64,000 nt of DNA from Sceloporus undulatus (GCF_019175285.1 NC_056525.1:124094600-124158599), one strand, 5' to 3'. Positions 1 through 12,087 are shown, numbered from the stretch's first letter. The notes: a model not told the origin generated them from the letters alone. Numbers and translations are program-made.

Positions 1-132
1 ACGCTCCCATCCTAATGACTGGAGCACAGCTTTGGCGCAGCTTCTGGCCTCTTAAGATACATGTGTCATTTAATCAGCATACCTCCAAAGTGACCCAAAG
101 CAGCTTTATTTTGGCCTGTCTGTTCAGGCCCT
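1..132. mobile_element. Palindromic MITE, copy 1 (cut by window edge)
   Basis: Right half of a short palindromic nonautonomous DNA transposon. It shares the segments GCATACCTCCAAAGTGACCC and GCAGCTTTATTTTGGCCTGT with the copies at 18712-18936, 40150-40383 and 53418-53614. The left half lies outside the window. Confidence 0.75.
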
Positions 133-264
133 GAGTATAACTAACTGTTCTTTCCTTCTTCCAAGGAAGTAAGAATGCCATCCTGATTTTTGTATGCCAT
201 GCCAGGCATGAGCTCCAAATGGACTCAATAAGAATTCTAGTGAAGACGCAGGAGAGTGCTGAGA

Positions 265-630
265 CTATGGAGTTTATCACAAGGGGAACAATTGGAAGTA
301 TAAATGGTGATTAACCTGTCTTAATCCTGGAACTGTGCTAATAGTTTTCACACGATGGCATGTTAAAGTGCTATTATCCCGGGAATAATCCGTTATAATC
401 GTGCGATTGCACTAATGGTTTTCACACGACGTCGAAATGAAATGTGATTAAAGTGCCATTATCCTGTGAATAACCAGGCAAGAAACAGCAACAACTTGTG
501 CACAGGATTTTCTCTGGATTTTCACAGGATAATGGCTCTTGTGTTAATTGCACTTTAATAGTGTTTTAATCTCAATTGTGTGATTTTGACGGGTTAATCA
601 CTCAATTTCCCCTTGTGTGATAAAGTCCTA
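265..630. mobile_element. MITE with TTTATCACAAGGGG terminal inverted repeats
   Basis: The left end (TTTATCACAAGGGG at 273) and right end (CCCCTTGTGTGATAAA to 624) are inverted copies. Just inside them GGTGATTAACCTGTC and GACGGGTTAATCACT also pair. The interior is AT-rich with no ORF. This is the architecture of a nonautonomous DNA transposon. The superfamily is not certain. Confidence 0.65.
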
Positions 631-2650
631 GGTGGAACCTGAAGGTTTTGGAGCTTCTTCAGAACTCCTCAGGGAGCTCCTCTTGTATTCAGGGCCCCAG
701 TACTGTAATAGCTCCATCTTGTCATCTTCTGGAACCAGCTGTGGTAGTGTGGAGCATTGACTTTCTTCTACTCAACTAGGGTTTGCTCTTCAGCAAGTCT
801 TTCATCTTCAAAGTAAATTTCCAAATTCTACATGGGGACCCTGTCCTGCTTTGCCACTTAAATCCTCTCCCAGAAACTGCTAGTGCGAGGAAGGAGGAGC
901 TTCTGTCTTCATATATCATGGAGATTTATAAACTAAAAATATACAGTTTCCACTTCTATCAGCATCAGTTTTTAACTCCCTAATACAAGGGTTACACCCA
1001 TTCCTAATTGTTACTTATGAAGACGCTGCAGCTAATATGTACACTAAATATGTGTGGAATTAAGAAACCAGTGGGTACCCCGGCGCACTGGCTCATTCCT
1101 GTTCTTGAGATAATTACTTGTCCTAGACTATTTGGGGCCACAAATGTCCAAACTGTGTCCTGAATTGCCGGTTGCGCAGTTGCCAAGTAATAAACTAGAC
1201 GAAAGAGCCTCTTGTGGAAATCCAAGACGCAATCCATCAACACTGCAACATTTTATAAACAAAAGAAAGCTCTCATTACACGATCTCACGTTGCAGCTTG
1301 TCTGATATTTACTCTCACTGAAGGCTTAGGGAACGCACCATTCTATCTGTTAAACAAGAGCGAAGCTCTCAAGGCCACCAGGACACTTCTAAATCCAGTG
1401 CCATCTAGGAAATAAACAATATAATGACACTATCCACACATTCAGTGTTAGGCAACTTCTTGCTTCAATTCTTTGAGATTTTGTGAGACTTCCAGTAACA
1501 TGAAGCTTCTAGTTCAGTGAGGAAGATTTCCACAGAACCCATTGATGCTGGATTGCTCTCTAATGAAACACGGATTCAAAAACTTAAAACAACAACATGG
1601 AACTATAGAATCCTGAACAATCAGAAATGACTTGCCCAAAGAATCTCATAATTATTGGTCTAATCTCATCATTGAAAGATTTTGGAAGAAAAAAGAAATG
1701 TTTGCACTGGGGGGAAAGTGGAGTGGAGGCTGGGGTAATGTTTATTGTGCAGAAAACAGAGACCAGGAATATGTGTCAGATTCCTGCTGTTAAAAGGTAA
1801 AGGCAGAAATAAATTTATTCATAGAATTATTGCTACCATTGTAATCACGTTAAGAAAATTGTGCAAACACAGTGCTAGAGCGATGGTAATGTCCTCAGTG
1901 TACCTTGGTGTGGTAATATCCACTGTGTCTTGCTCAGAAAGGTCATCCTTTGTCAGTGGGGTACTATAGATGATATCTCTAACAGGAGAGCAGATAGCGG
2001 GACTTTGGGGAACATGGTGACTTACTCTAAGAGGTCCTTCAACCGAGGCATTGGGAAGACTGGCACACCAAAGAGCTGCACTGTTCTGGAGGCAGCCATG
2101 GGAATGGCAGCCCCTACTGGCCCAGTGCTAATTGTGTTTGTGTGTATCTGGAGGGGATGCAGTTAGCTGCACTTTCTCATTTATCACTTGAGTGTCTCCT
2201 TGCCTCATGACAAGGCTAGACCTGAATAAAAGAAAGAGCTTCTGTAACTTTAACAATGGCTTTTCCTCTCTGCAAAGTAACTTCTCCAGCCTCTGACTGA
2301 ACAAGGGAGCGGTGAAGCAATATTTAGCATCCCCTGTGCCCTGGATGTTACTGCTGCTCATGAATTATAAACCCAGTGCATTCCTGAAATATCTCTTTTA
2401 TCACAGCATTTCATTTAGTCGAGATTCTCTAGTCTGCCAAAATCAGGTCATGAACAATTTCAGGAGTTGACACTGTTGAAGGCCTTCCAGACCTTCCTGC
2501 ATCTTCAGTCTCCAAATCTCCACAGTGAAAGCTAGCACACCACTTCTTCACAGCTGAGGATGACGGGCACTTTTGCTTTTACAATAATGTATTTTATAGT
2601 ATTTGTTGTTAATTATGCTTCATGCAAACCAGCACACAGAGTATTTGTAT
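631..2650. other. Intergenic DNA, nothing recognised
   Basis: No convincing exon, RNA gene or classified repeat. Reading frames here are short and lack conserved-protein character. Confidence 0.5.
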
Positions 2651-2651
2651 T

Positions 2652-2764
2652 TCATAGAATCATAGAGTTGGAAGAGACCCCAAGGGCCATCCAGTCCAAC
2701 TCCATTCTGCCATGCAGGAACTCTCAACCAAAACACTCCCAAGAGATGGCCATCCAGCCTCTGT
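2652..2764 (-). mobile_element. CR1 LINE 3' end fragment
   Basis: TCATAGAATCATAGAGTTGG followed by AAGAGACC and a segment ending CATCCAGCCTCTG is the reverse complement of the hallmark sauropsid CR1 3' end, with its ATTCTATGA-type terminal repeat. The fragment is therefore minus-oriented and 5'-truncated, as CR1 copies usually are. Confidence 0.85.
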
Positions 2765-2801
2765 GCAATTTGTTGTACTGCATTGTATTTGTTGATTTGG
2801 C

Positions 2802-2860
2802 TCCCCGGTTTACCTAAATTCAGTTCAAAATTTGGGTCCCCGGTTTACCTAAATTCAGTT
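2802..2860. repeat. Short local tandem duplication
   Basis: A 24-bp unit starting TCCCCGGTTTACCTAAATTC at 2802 recurs at 2837, giving a period of 35 bases. It is a local duplication with no coding content. Confidence 0.8.
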
Positions 2861-3803
2861 TTTATCTTTACAATGATTTTCTGCTTATGTATTCTTCCTA
2901 ATTAATTCTTGCCCTCTTGGACTACACCCTGATATTCCTTAACCACATGTGTCCCTATTTCCCTCTGTGAAATCTTGAAGGCAATGGGAGAGGTCAATGG
3001 GGAAAAAGTAATGGGTTGCCTGGCCCTGCTATAATGTATACCACCTAAATGTTAATCCAGGGCCAGGATGCATGATTCCTTTTTGCATTCTGATCCCCAA
3101 GGCCCCTTCCTTTGTCAAGAGGAGCACATTATCTTCTCATACACTCCTCAGGGGATACAGCCCTGCAAATAACTAAATGGGACAGTACAGCTCAGTGCTG
3201 CTTAACAGTTTTAAGATAGAACTAGCCACTTAACATTTCACTGCAGTTTTCTTTTTATACTGTCAAACAATCAGCATTTTTGGCTCACATTTCACCCTGT
3301 GAACTCAAAGCAGCAGTGAGCTATACTATTTTTAGCAGAGAACTTCGTTTAATGAAGTTGAACTCACTTCTAGAAATTCCCTGGGAAAGTTAAAATACTG
3401 TCAGAAGGGTGGAATTCAGAGCTTTTAACGTGCCAAGTTTGTTCAGAATGTGTGTTCATTCTGGTCTGATCTGCGGTTTCACAACATTTAAGAATACTCC
3501 ATCTCAGTTGCCTAGACTGTAACACAATAAGTTTATTTATTTATATATTGAATATAGGGTGACCATATACCTACATAGGAACCTGTGGCATCACAAAAGA
3601 AGGAGACATACTGGATTCCATGGAAACATCTTTGAATTGCAAATGGACATTCAATTTCCTTGACTCTGAAAATCTTCCAGTGACCCAGTGACCGCATGGC
3701 CAAAGGGGGAGATGCCAGCCTGCAGATAGCCCTCCCTACCACCTGAAACAAGACAAGAAACAGAAAATGTAGGCCTATGACTAACATCTTCAGTTTTTCC
3801 CTA

Positions 3804-3920
3804 TTTGCCTGATGAAGAAGCCAATGCGACTTTGAAAGCTTGCAACATGTAATTGTGCATTTTTGGTTGGTCCAATAAAAGCATCATTGTTTGGATGTTA
3901 CTGGATTTGCTATATGGCCA
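3804..3920 (+). mobile_element. Penelope-type repeat with hammerhead-like motif (AGCT family)
   Basis: CTGATGA at 3809-3815, a stem II region at 3816-3833, GAAA at 3834-3837 and a palindromic AGCT helix III at 3837-3840. The helix I flanks TTGC (3805-3808) and GCAA (3842-3845) pair perfectly. It continues into a segment TTTTGGTTGGTCCAATAAA that is shared with the copy at 19206-19310. The hammerhead layout is seen in the sequence. Assignment to Penelope-like elements is inferred from the known presence of such ribozymes in that class. Confidence 0.6.
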
Positions 3921-4854
3921 ACACCTCTAGATGTTTTTTCATGCATTGTTGTTTGTGGGATACAGTGCTTCAGTGGGAGGTCACCAAGAAAGCAACATTA
4001 AAAGGCCTAGTACCCCTTCACTACCTAACCCTTGGAAGACAAACACACACTGGGAGACAAACAACATATAACTGAATGATCATCCTACATACAGTAGTTG
4101 AGTCCCAAGACTATTTCCTCATGGAAATTACTCATGATGCTTATGTGCTTTAGGGGATTATGGGAGCTATAGCTCCATCCTGTGCGAGGAGGTCTGCATT
4201 TCCAGTCCCGTACTTCTCTGAGTGCTGCTTTTGCACTTGAACCATAGAATAACTTCCACTGCCTCTTCCTTGTCGTTTTGTGAACAGATGAACATTAATA
4301 GCAGCCCTGTTTCCCTCCCCTTCGTGAAAGTACACTTGCAGCAGGGTCCCCAGTTTGGACTAAGCCCCCTCTTCCATGCCAGTGTTGTGATCCAGATCTC
4401 CTAATTCCTTGCTAATCATTAGTGACTGTGATATTTATTTTTTCTATAACCATCTGCCTTAATGGGGTTACAGAGAATTGCAAAGGGTGGCCTTTAGGCC
4501 ATCGCTTGGGAACTTTCCTGGGAAACGCTGAGTCAAAGGTCTGTCCTATCCTGAGGGCTCTTCAACAACTCCATGATGCTATCGCATTTTGGAGTGGTAT
4601 GACATCAATAGGCTAGTGACAAATCAATATTTTTTTCTTTTTCATTAAACCTAGGAGTAGTTTCGTTCCTGAACCAGTGCCCAGATGCCATTATAGTCTA
4701 ATGAAGAAAACCTGAATCACAAGAAAATTGATGTTTTTGCCTTCTTTTTTTCTCCAGTGAAAAATAGGCTTATACTTTCTTCTGTATATATTTAATAGCC
4801 CATTGAATTCAATGAGTATATTAAGTGTCTCCTGTGAACATGATTTCACAGTTT

Positions 4855-4910
4855 TTTGTGGCCATGTTCTAGAAGAGTTTATTCCTGATGTTTCGCCAGC
4901 ATCTGTGACT
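4855..4910 (-). mobile_element. Truncated Penelope-type fragment (ACGT family)
   Basis: TTCCTGATGTTTCGCCAGCA on the plus strand is the reverse complement of the GCTGG-CGAAAC-AGGAA region seen at 39749-39787. The strand that should carry the CTGANGA box is missing. It shares TTCTAGAAGAGTTTATTCCT with the copy at 35364-35405. Confidence 0.55.
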
Positions 4911-5400
4911 GTTTTATAAACTGCACAGTTCTTTAAATGTTTTTTTTTCAATCAGTCTAGAACACCCATAGCCGACCCCCTGGAAAATATAAATGAAACA
5001 AAGCTGGAAGGCTCCAGGAAGCATGACTCTCCTGCAAAGTAAAGCTTCCTGAACTGAATGTAAGTGGGTAAAAAGAAAAAACCCAATGAGTGAACTTACA
5101 GTGAGTTTTGGTTTAAAAATACCTGAGGAATGCACATGGAAGGGAAGCCTGCAAAAGGTTCCAGGTGAGTTAAACTGGCAGCCAGATCAGCCCAGGTTGT
5201 TTTACACTCATCCTTATTATTATCTTTGAGCCTCAACAGCTAAATCTCTCCTTACAGCTAGGTCTTCAGTGTTTGGATCTTGATTGTTTGTTATTGTGTC
5301 TGGATCTTTTCTGGATCTTGATTATTATGAGGCTCCCCTGTTGATGCTGCATTGCTTAAACAGTGACCATGGATGGGTGATGAGTTGTGACCATGGATGG

Positions 5401-6017
5401 TGTCCGGGAAAGCAGCCAAAGGGCTGATAAGACAGCTAGTTCTCAAACAAACAAAACCCCCCCAGAACAGCAAAGTCAGTGTAAGCTACACAGTCCTGGA
5501 GATTCACAGTAGCTCTACCTAAAGGGATTACCAAGAGAATTGTCAGATGGTTCGAGGTTCAGAGTATCAGAGAGGCAGGTCGATAAAGCAGTCCAAGGTC
5601 AAGGTTTCCGGGTAGTCAAGATGATCTAGAAGACAAGGAGCCAGAGACAGAGTCTTTCTTCTAAAAGAGTCAGATATCCACTGGCAAAGAGCCACACATA
5701 CTCCAGGTGCTTAAGAAGGCAAGGAGCCGGCCTTCAGCTGTGTCTGATTACGAACATGCTTCTGATAAAGCCTCCGTGATCTTCGAAGCCCCTCTCTTTC
5801 TGCTCGACGCTCCTTGAAGGTAGGCACACTGCCCAGATCCTCCTCCATGTCCACAGCCTCGGCACCAGGCAAACTTGACTGAACCTCTGGAGGGGCCATA
5901 GACTCTGCTCCAGCAGAACTAGGGTCAGCCTCTGGCTCCTCCATTACAGGTTCAGGTCCCAGGGGCTCTAGCTCATCCTCTGAGTCCTCCAAGCCATCCT
6001 CCAGGCTGGGCATGACA
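5401..6017 (-). mobile_element. Solo LTR, probably Gypsy (Ty3) type, fossil
   Basis: On the minus strand the element begins TGTCATGCCC and ends CCCGGACA, so it has TG...CA termini. It is bounded by the 5-bp direct repeat GATGG (5396-5400 and 6018-6022). It is 617 bp long, and no internal retroelement region is present on either side, so it looks like a complete solo LTR. It contains an acidic open stretch of the kind common in squamate Gypsy LTRs. The identical target-site repeats and clean ends suggest a moderately young insertion. Family assignment is by recall of similar squamate LTRs. Confidence 0.65.
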
Positions 6018-6040
6018 GATGGGTACGGGGAAAGGGTGAG

Positions 6041-6940
6041 GTTTAACACACGGAGGTTTCTGCAGCTCTGATCTGACGCGACTGCGGGTCCAACGATGCA
6101 AATTCACGCGATAACGTGAATGTGTTATCACACACGATTCCTTTCTATGGGTGCTCCTTCCATGGCACTTCCGCAGTGAATCCAAAGTGACCCCTCATTT
6201 TGATGTATTTGTAAAAAAATAAATTCACAGAATTCGTTTTCAAGCTCACTTCGATTTCACTCTGAATTGGTCTGGTGTGGAATGCAACTTTGCTTTTGCT
6301 CTGGTACACCACCGCAAAACCCCCGGGCTGCAAATTTCCCATGATGCAGTCCTGCAAGTTCCCCCCCCCATTTCCTTTTGGTGGTCCTTTCACTTTCAGG
6401 GCAATTTTCAGGGCAACTTGGTTTTTTAAAATATATACATGTGTATGTGCTTGAATGTGAATATACAGATATGTATGTATGTATATCTATCTATCTATCT
6501 ATCTATATATGTGTGTGTTGAAATTGATGAAATGGAAGGGAAAATAAAAAAGAGGATAAAGACGACACAGAAATATTCATGAGGCAAATATTCACGCAAT
6601 CATGCAATTACATGAAACAGGGAACAAGAACTTGCGCCCCTTTTCACCCTGGAAACGTACAAGGTCACGATGCATTCAGACCCCCACTGAGCATGCGCAA
6701 GGGGGGCCAATTTGAATAGTTGAATCTGCATGGTATGCACCGGTGTGGTAATACAATGTGCACTCACTCCACTTTGTGTGAATCCACATCACGTGACTTG
6801 CCTTGGATTCAATTCCCCCTCAATTCGGAAGGTCAACAGAAGGGCAACCAGGTGTGATAAAACACGTTACAACATGAATTCGCATAACTGAACCAGGAGT
6901 CACCCCGGATCTGAGCTGCAAAAACCTCCATGTGATAAAC
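6041..6940. mobile_element. 900-bp nonautonomous DNA transposon with long terminal inverted repeats
   Basis: The left end GTTTAACACACGGAGGTTTC continues through GCAGCTCTGATCTGACG. The right end has the inverted match, ATCTGAGCTGCAAAAACCTC then CATGTGATAAAC. The inverted repeats extend about 50 bp. The interior has no transposase-like frame. It starts 23 bp from the solo LTR. The TTTA(A/T)CACA terminus resembles that of the element at 265-630, so the two may be related. Confidence 0.65.
6479..6516. repeat. TATC and TG microsatellite
   Basis: Tandem TATC units followed by ATATGTGTGTG, inside the nonautonomous transposon at 6041-6940. Confidence 0.8.
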
Positions 6941-7284
6941 ACCAGTGTATCCCTACCACTATTTCAGGGTGAAATGTACATGTAAATCCTCCTCAGTCCA
7001 TGAGCTAGACTAATAAGAATGGCGCAAACACTGTCCAATAGATGCCCACAACTCATGTGTACTCCATACCCTATGTACCATTCATTATATTAGTGCAGCT
7101 GTTTACAGAAGGGTAATTGTAATTTTCCCAACAATAAAATGTTAACATTTCAGTGCTGGGAAAATGAATATTTTTCTAGCTGAAAGACATTTGGATTCTG
7201 TGCAACAAATCAGTAATGAAGGAGTGATAGTCCAAAAAGGAAAAAATGATCCTCAGCCAAAAACCCAACCATCATCACCAGCAG

Positions 7285-7388
7285 AGAGTAGCAATTTTTT
7301 AGATTGTAAGCCTGAAGGCAGGGAACCGTCCAATTAAAAAGATTGTATGTACAGCGCTGTGTAAATTTACAGTGCTTTATAAATAAAG
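7285..7388 (+). mobile_element. LINE or SINE 3' tail fragment (L2-like)
   Basis: The segment TTAGATTGTAAGCCTGAAGG, then CAGGGAACCGTCCAATTA and TACAGCGCTGTGTAAATTTA, ends in ATAAATAAAGG and runs into a trinucleotide repeat. This resembles the tail of L2-type repeats common in lizards. The class is uncertain. Confidence 0.4.
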
Positions 7389-7431
<43 letters not shown>

Positions 7432-7455
7432 GTAGTAGTAGTAGTAGTAGTATAT
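7389..7455. repeat. AAT and AGT trinucleotide microsatellite
   Basis: About 14 AAT units followed by about 7 AGT units. It is attached to the tail of the preceding dispersed repeat. Confidence 0.95.
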
Positions 7456-7496
7456 AAACAAAGCCCTTTGAGGACTGGTTGAAGAAGCTGGATATA

Positions 7497-7750
7497 CAGT
7501 GGTACCCCGGGATACGAATGCGCCGCCTTACGAAATTTCCGGGTTATGAAAAAAATGCAATTAAAAAAACTGTTCCGGGTTACGAAGGTTTTTTCGGGTT
7601 ACGAAAAATTTTTTGGTGCTTTTCGGCGCTATTTCACACGAAATCGCGGCTTTTCCCCATTAGCGCCAATGGGTTTTTCGGCTTGCGAAGTATTCCGGGT
7701 TACGAAAGCGGCGGTGGAACGAATTAATTTCGTAACCCGGGGTACCACTG
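7497..7750. mobile_element. TA-target-site palindromic MITE, Tc1/mariner type
   Basis: Near-perfect terminal inverted repeats: CAGTGGTACCCCGGGATACG at the left and the reverse complement CGTAACCCGGGGTACCACTG at the right. Both are flanked by the dinucleotide TA (7495-7496 and 7751-7752). It is 254 bp with no transposase. The open frames inside are artefacts of the repeat. Confidence 0.85.
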
Positions 7751-8102
7751 TATTTAATCTGGAGAAGGGAAAATTAAAGAGGTGATACACTAGCCATCTT
7801 TGAACATGTGATGGGTTGTATCTTAGAAGATAGTGGACTCACTATCTGTGCGGTTCTATGAGTTCCGTACATTGAAAACATCTTTAAAATAAAAAAAGAG
7901 GATGCATGTTCAATACAATAATCATAAATCTTCTGGCTCCATCCAGTGGAAAGAAGAAGAAGAAAAGATTAAACTGGACATTCCTTCATCTTTGCTGTAT
8001 ATATGAAAAAACTTCCTGGATTTTAAACAGAGCTTGGAAAGTTATTTTTGAAATAATTAATTATAGTCCCAGTTCCAAGCTCTCCCTTTTCCAGCTTGTT
8101 AC

Positions 8103-8418
8103 TGCTGTTGTTGTTGTTGTTGTTGTGTGCCTTCAAGTCGTTTCCAACTTATGGCAACACTAAGGCAAACTTAAGGCCAAGAAACCCACCATGTGCCCTT
8201 GGGCAAGTCACACTCTCTCACAGGAAAGCCATGGCAAACCTGCTCTGAACAAATTTTGTCAAGAAAACCCCATGGCCATAGGATTGCCATAAATCGGAAC
8301 TGACTTGATGGCACACAACAACAACAAGGCAAACCTATCATAGAGTTTTCTTGGAGGTTTGTCATTGCCATCCTTTGAGACTGAAAGAGTATGACTTGCC
8401 CAAGGTCACCCAGTGGTT
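8103..8418 (-). mobile_element. Sauria SINE, minus-oriented, split by a second SINE
   Basis: The tail-proximal part (TTG repeats, then TGTGCCTTCAAGTCGTTTCC, to 8170) and the body (from 8326, ending in AGTATGACTTGCCCAAGG and the CACCCAGTGG region) belong to one minus-oriented Sauria SINE. They are separated by a plus-oriented SINE at 8171-8325. Confidence 0.8.
8171..8325 (+). mobile_element. Sauria SINE inserted into another SINE
   Basis: A plus-oriented, 5'-truncated SINE. It contains GGGCAAGTCACACTCTCTCA and ends ATGGCACACAACAACAACA. It is flanked by the 9-bp target-site duplication AAGGCAAAC at 8162-8170 and 8326-8334. Confidence 0.85.
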
Positions 8419-11400
8419 ATAATATTTTTTTAAAAAATCAACTCTTTACTTTCATGTTTTACTTGTAATGTTACAAGCTGTTGGCGTGTGGTACAAAACA
8501 CACACTCTTCCCACTGTCAATTCAACACCCATAAAGCAGCTTGTAACTGGTTAATTACAAGCTCGGAAGGCAGTTGAGTAGGCCCACAGTAAATATTTAT
8601 ATTCGAATGGACAAATCACCCATTGGCAGCCTGCAGGCCATCTAGCAAAGAGAATCCCACAATAATAAGAAGCTCTGACTCAAAAATAATTTTAAAAGCA
8701 TGATCGAGCTGCACTCTGAGTTACCCAGACTTCTATGCTCCATCAGGTGCTGGTTGATATTCTCTTTTTGAGCTCCAAGGATAAACATGACTTAGGGGTT
8801 ATTCACTTGAAAATAATCCAGGATGAATCTCCATTGTCCACACACATCTCAAATGCTCCCGATTAAATTTTTTTTGGAGAGGACTGCAAAAGCCCCACTT
8901 AATCCAGGATACTGTAATTGATATTGTTTTTCCCCTGAGTTTTAAAAAAAGATGTGCATTGCCAGTAATGTGAATATCTAATGCAAATGGAACCTAATAG
9001 ACCTGGGGGGAAATGTTGCATGCCTTCAATGTGTTCTGAATGCATTTGCATCATCGACTCCATCTTTATTCATTGCATGTGTGAGCATCCGAACTTGCAG
9101 AGATGCACACTGGTGCAGTTCCACAGTGTGAATAATAAAGCTGGAATGCAAGAGTGAGGTTATTCACATCATCTCCCTTTTAAAAAAAATAGATGTGTGA
9201 ATGACCTCTTGGATACTTATGCAAGGGCTTACCTCTCTCAAACATCACAGTTCTTGGCATAATCTTGACTGTGTCTTTTTTCTTAGCCATGTTGGTTGTG
9301 CCACCCTTGAAACCCATTAACTTGCTGCTCTTGTCATGGGATCTTGTTAGCATGAATTTTAGCCTGGCTTTGCATCTCTCAGCAATAGCTTTGCTGTTGA
9401 CTGAAGGGTGAGAAAGTATCCAAAGACACTGCTCAAGCAGGGCAACTTTCTGGGCCCTGTGGGGTTCCCTTGGCTGGCATGCAGCAATTTAGGCTTGTGA
9501 CTTTTGTTGTGTATGCATGCATGCCCCATCTGTCTCTGTTTTATCAGAGAACCCATCCCAGGTTCCTGGTATCTGTCACTCCCTTGTAAATCAGTCTCGC
9601 TCTTAAAATCACTTTTAAGGAAGTGTTGATGAAAGGCTTTTAAATGTTTTTTAAACACTCTGGGGAAAAAAACTTTTTTAATTTACCTGGCTGCCCCAAG
9701 ACATTTTCCTGCCTGAGGCAAAGACAACATGGCATTCCCTCCCCAGTCCACAAGCAGAAGCTGGTTAGACTGCCAGTTGAAACTTAGATGCTTCTGATGG
9801 AATAATATTTTCCACCAAACCTTCAACATATCACTGCTTCCAATAGAGGGAAAAAGCAGTGGAGTCCAAGAGGAAGCTACCATTGCAGTTGCCCAGACTC
9901 TGTCGCCTGAAGCACTTGCCTCACTCTACTGTTTAATTAGAGGGCCTGAAAAGCTTGCCAAGTTTCTTTTCCTTCCTAGACATGAAATCTCTTGAGCATG
10001 GACTGGATGTATAAAAATTCATCACTATGGGTGCAAAATGCCACAAAGCTTTGTTTTGTTTTCTTTGCACCAAGATGCATTTCAGGGTTCCATCATGGAG
10101 ACTTCCAATGTCAAAACAGTGCCAATCCCTTTTCAACCAATCAACAAAGTTTGCCCTGAAAAACAACTTTGAGCAGAGGCCCCAGGTCTGCCTGGTTATC
10201 TCATTTCTTTTTGAATGGAGCAGATGAAGCCTCAGGGTTTACCATTGTGTCCTGCCCTTGCCCACTGTGCAGGTGGGCACCCAGAGCCAAGCTGGGGCCC
10301 AGCTGATAGAAGGAGACAGCTTTGAATATGTCTCTTGTCCACAACTCACAGATGTTTGCCCTTGAGGTAGCCTCCCCACCACCACGAACCATGGAAAGTC
10401 CCACTTTATTCCCTTTTTGCTTTCCATAGTGTTAAGTTTACCAATGCAAACTGGCGCTCCAGGGACAGTGTTTGGCTTTGGCTTTTCCTGCAACATCCTT
10501 TGATTATTTTCTATGTATGAACAATTAGAAAATAAAACTATGTTTAACAATCTGTTTCCACCCATGAAAGGACAGTGGATTGGAACGGGAACCTATTTCC
10601 ATAACAAATTCAGAGGGCCTTGTAAGGGTTTTATTTGCTGCAGGTGAGGCTGGATGAATATCCGCTTCCTGTTTGATCTGACAAATCAGTTTGGCTAGTA
10701 TGGATTTGTGTGCAGAGATGCAAGAAAGACCTAAATGTGTAAGGTTTTGCAAACCATTCTACAAGGCTAGCTGGATGTATCGGAGGACAGGTTTGGAATA
10801 GATTAGGAACTATTTCTGATAAAGCTGCAGTCCCCTGGCTCTGGAATAGTATATTTTCTGAACAAAACTTGAACCTTAAAAGAGGATGTCCTTCTCTTTT
10901 GGCCCCTCAGGACTTTCCATGAAGGTCCTTCTTCCACTGGAAAGGGGAGGACATGGCAGGCACTAGGGTCAATACAGTATCCAAAGCATTCCAAGATCCA
11001 GGCCATGATCCAAAAGAGGACAGGATTGGTTTAGGGCAGCTCTCAAGGGAAAGGAAATACAGTTTTGTTTTTTAAAATATATTTTGAAGCAAACCTGGAA
11101 GAAAAAGAACAGCAGTTGCCATTCCTCCTGCTCTGCAGGGGTTAGGCAATTTCACAGCACATCTTGGAAAATTACTGTTTTAAAAAGCAAATTGTTTTAA
11201 TTCCTTCTTGCAGAGTGTAAATAGCACCCTTTGCTGTTATTCACTACAGTGATTAAAACAAGTGACATACGTTATTTGTTGACTACCCATTATGTTCCCC
11301 CTGACTTTCTGTTACTTTTTTTGGAGAGAAAAATACCCTTAGGGTTGATAAACGAATGGCATAAAACTTGAGAAACTCCTATGAAAATGACCCTTAAGAG

Positions 11401-11640
11401 TAATTTTTTGGAAGTAAGTACAAGCCATCACTTTTTACAACAGTGTAGTTTTGCTGTCTCCAAAATAGCTAGTTGCAGGTAACTGCTAATTGCAGTGTGT
11501 TACCTTCGCGTTCTGTGTCTGAGCTTGGAAATGTTCTTTTTTGGGTTTATAACTGACAGAATCCCCTCGATAATATCTAATAGCTGGAAGATTCAGGGAA
11601 ATGTCAGTGTTCTGATTTTACAATAGAGTTAATATGTGAA
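8419..11640. other. Intergenic DNA, nothing recognised
   Basis: No exon-like conservation. Reading frames up to 108 codons occur on the minus strand near 10239-10565, but they lack recognisable domains or splice context. Confidence 0.5.
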
Positions 11641-11642
11641 CT

Positions 11643-11661
11643 TTTGTGTGTGTGTGTGTGT
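11643..11661. repeat. TG microsatellite
   Basis: About nine TG units. Confidence 0.9.
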
Positions 11662-12080
11662 ATTGGAACCATATCTTCCTGAATTGTAATCCATAATCTA
11701 GAATTACTGAAGAAGACAATTAAGTCGAAATGGCCTCAAGACCCTGGAGGTAGCCATCTGCTACCAGTGATAGTATCAATGCTACTTGCACTAATGCTAT
11801 CAGTGCTTCTACTACCAGTTATACACTATTACCTTAATTACCAACAGCTTGGAAATACCATCACAGTGTAATCTTCGCAAGGTGACTTATCTTAGTTCTC
11901 CAGGACACTGCCAACATTGCTGGGCTTTTTATTGGGATATTCACCCTATATTGACTGTTATGAAGTCACTGGAGTAAACAGAAAAATTGGTCATTGCAGC
12001 ACCTTATATCCTCGCAAGGACTGAACTCTTTATTTACAATTGTTATTCTCCTGTATCAATTTCATGTTTATTTAGAATCG

Positions 12081-12087
<7 letters not shown>

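Larger units (their letters stand above)
2861..5395. other. Intergenic DNA with Penelope-type repeat pieces
   Basis: No gene seen. It holds the hammerhead-like repeat at 3804-3920 and a truncated minus-oriented piece of a related repeat near 4855-4910. The rest is unclassified. Confidence 0.5.

Noticed and set aside
5711-6049. 112-codon acidic open frame
   Set aside because: It lies almost wholly inside the solo LTR at 5401-6017 and is best explained as LTR sequence, not a host gene.
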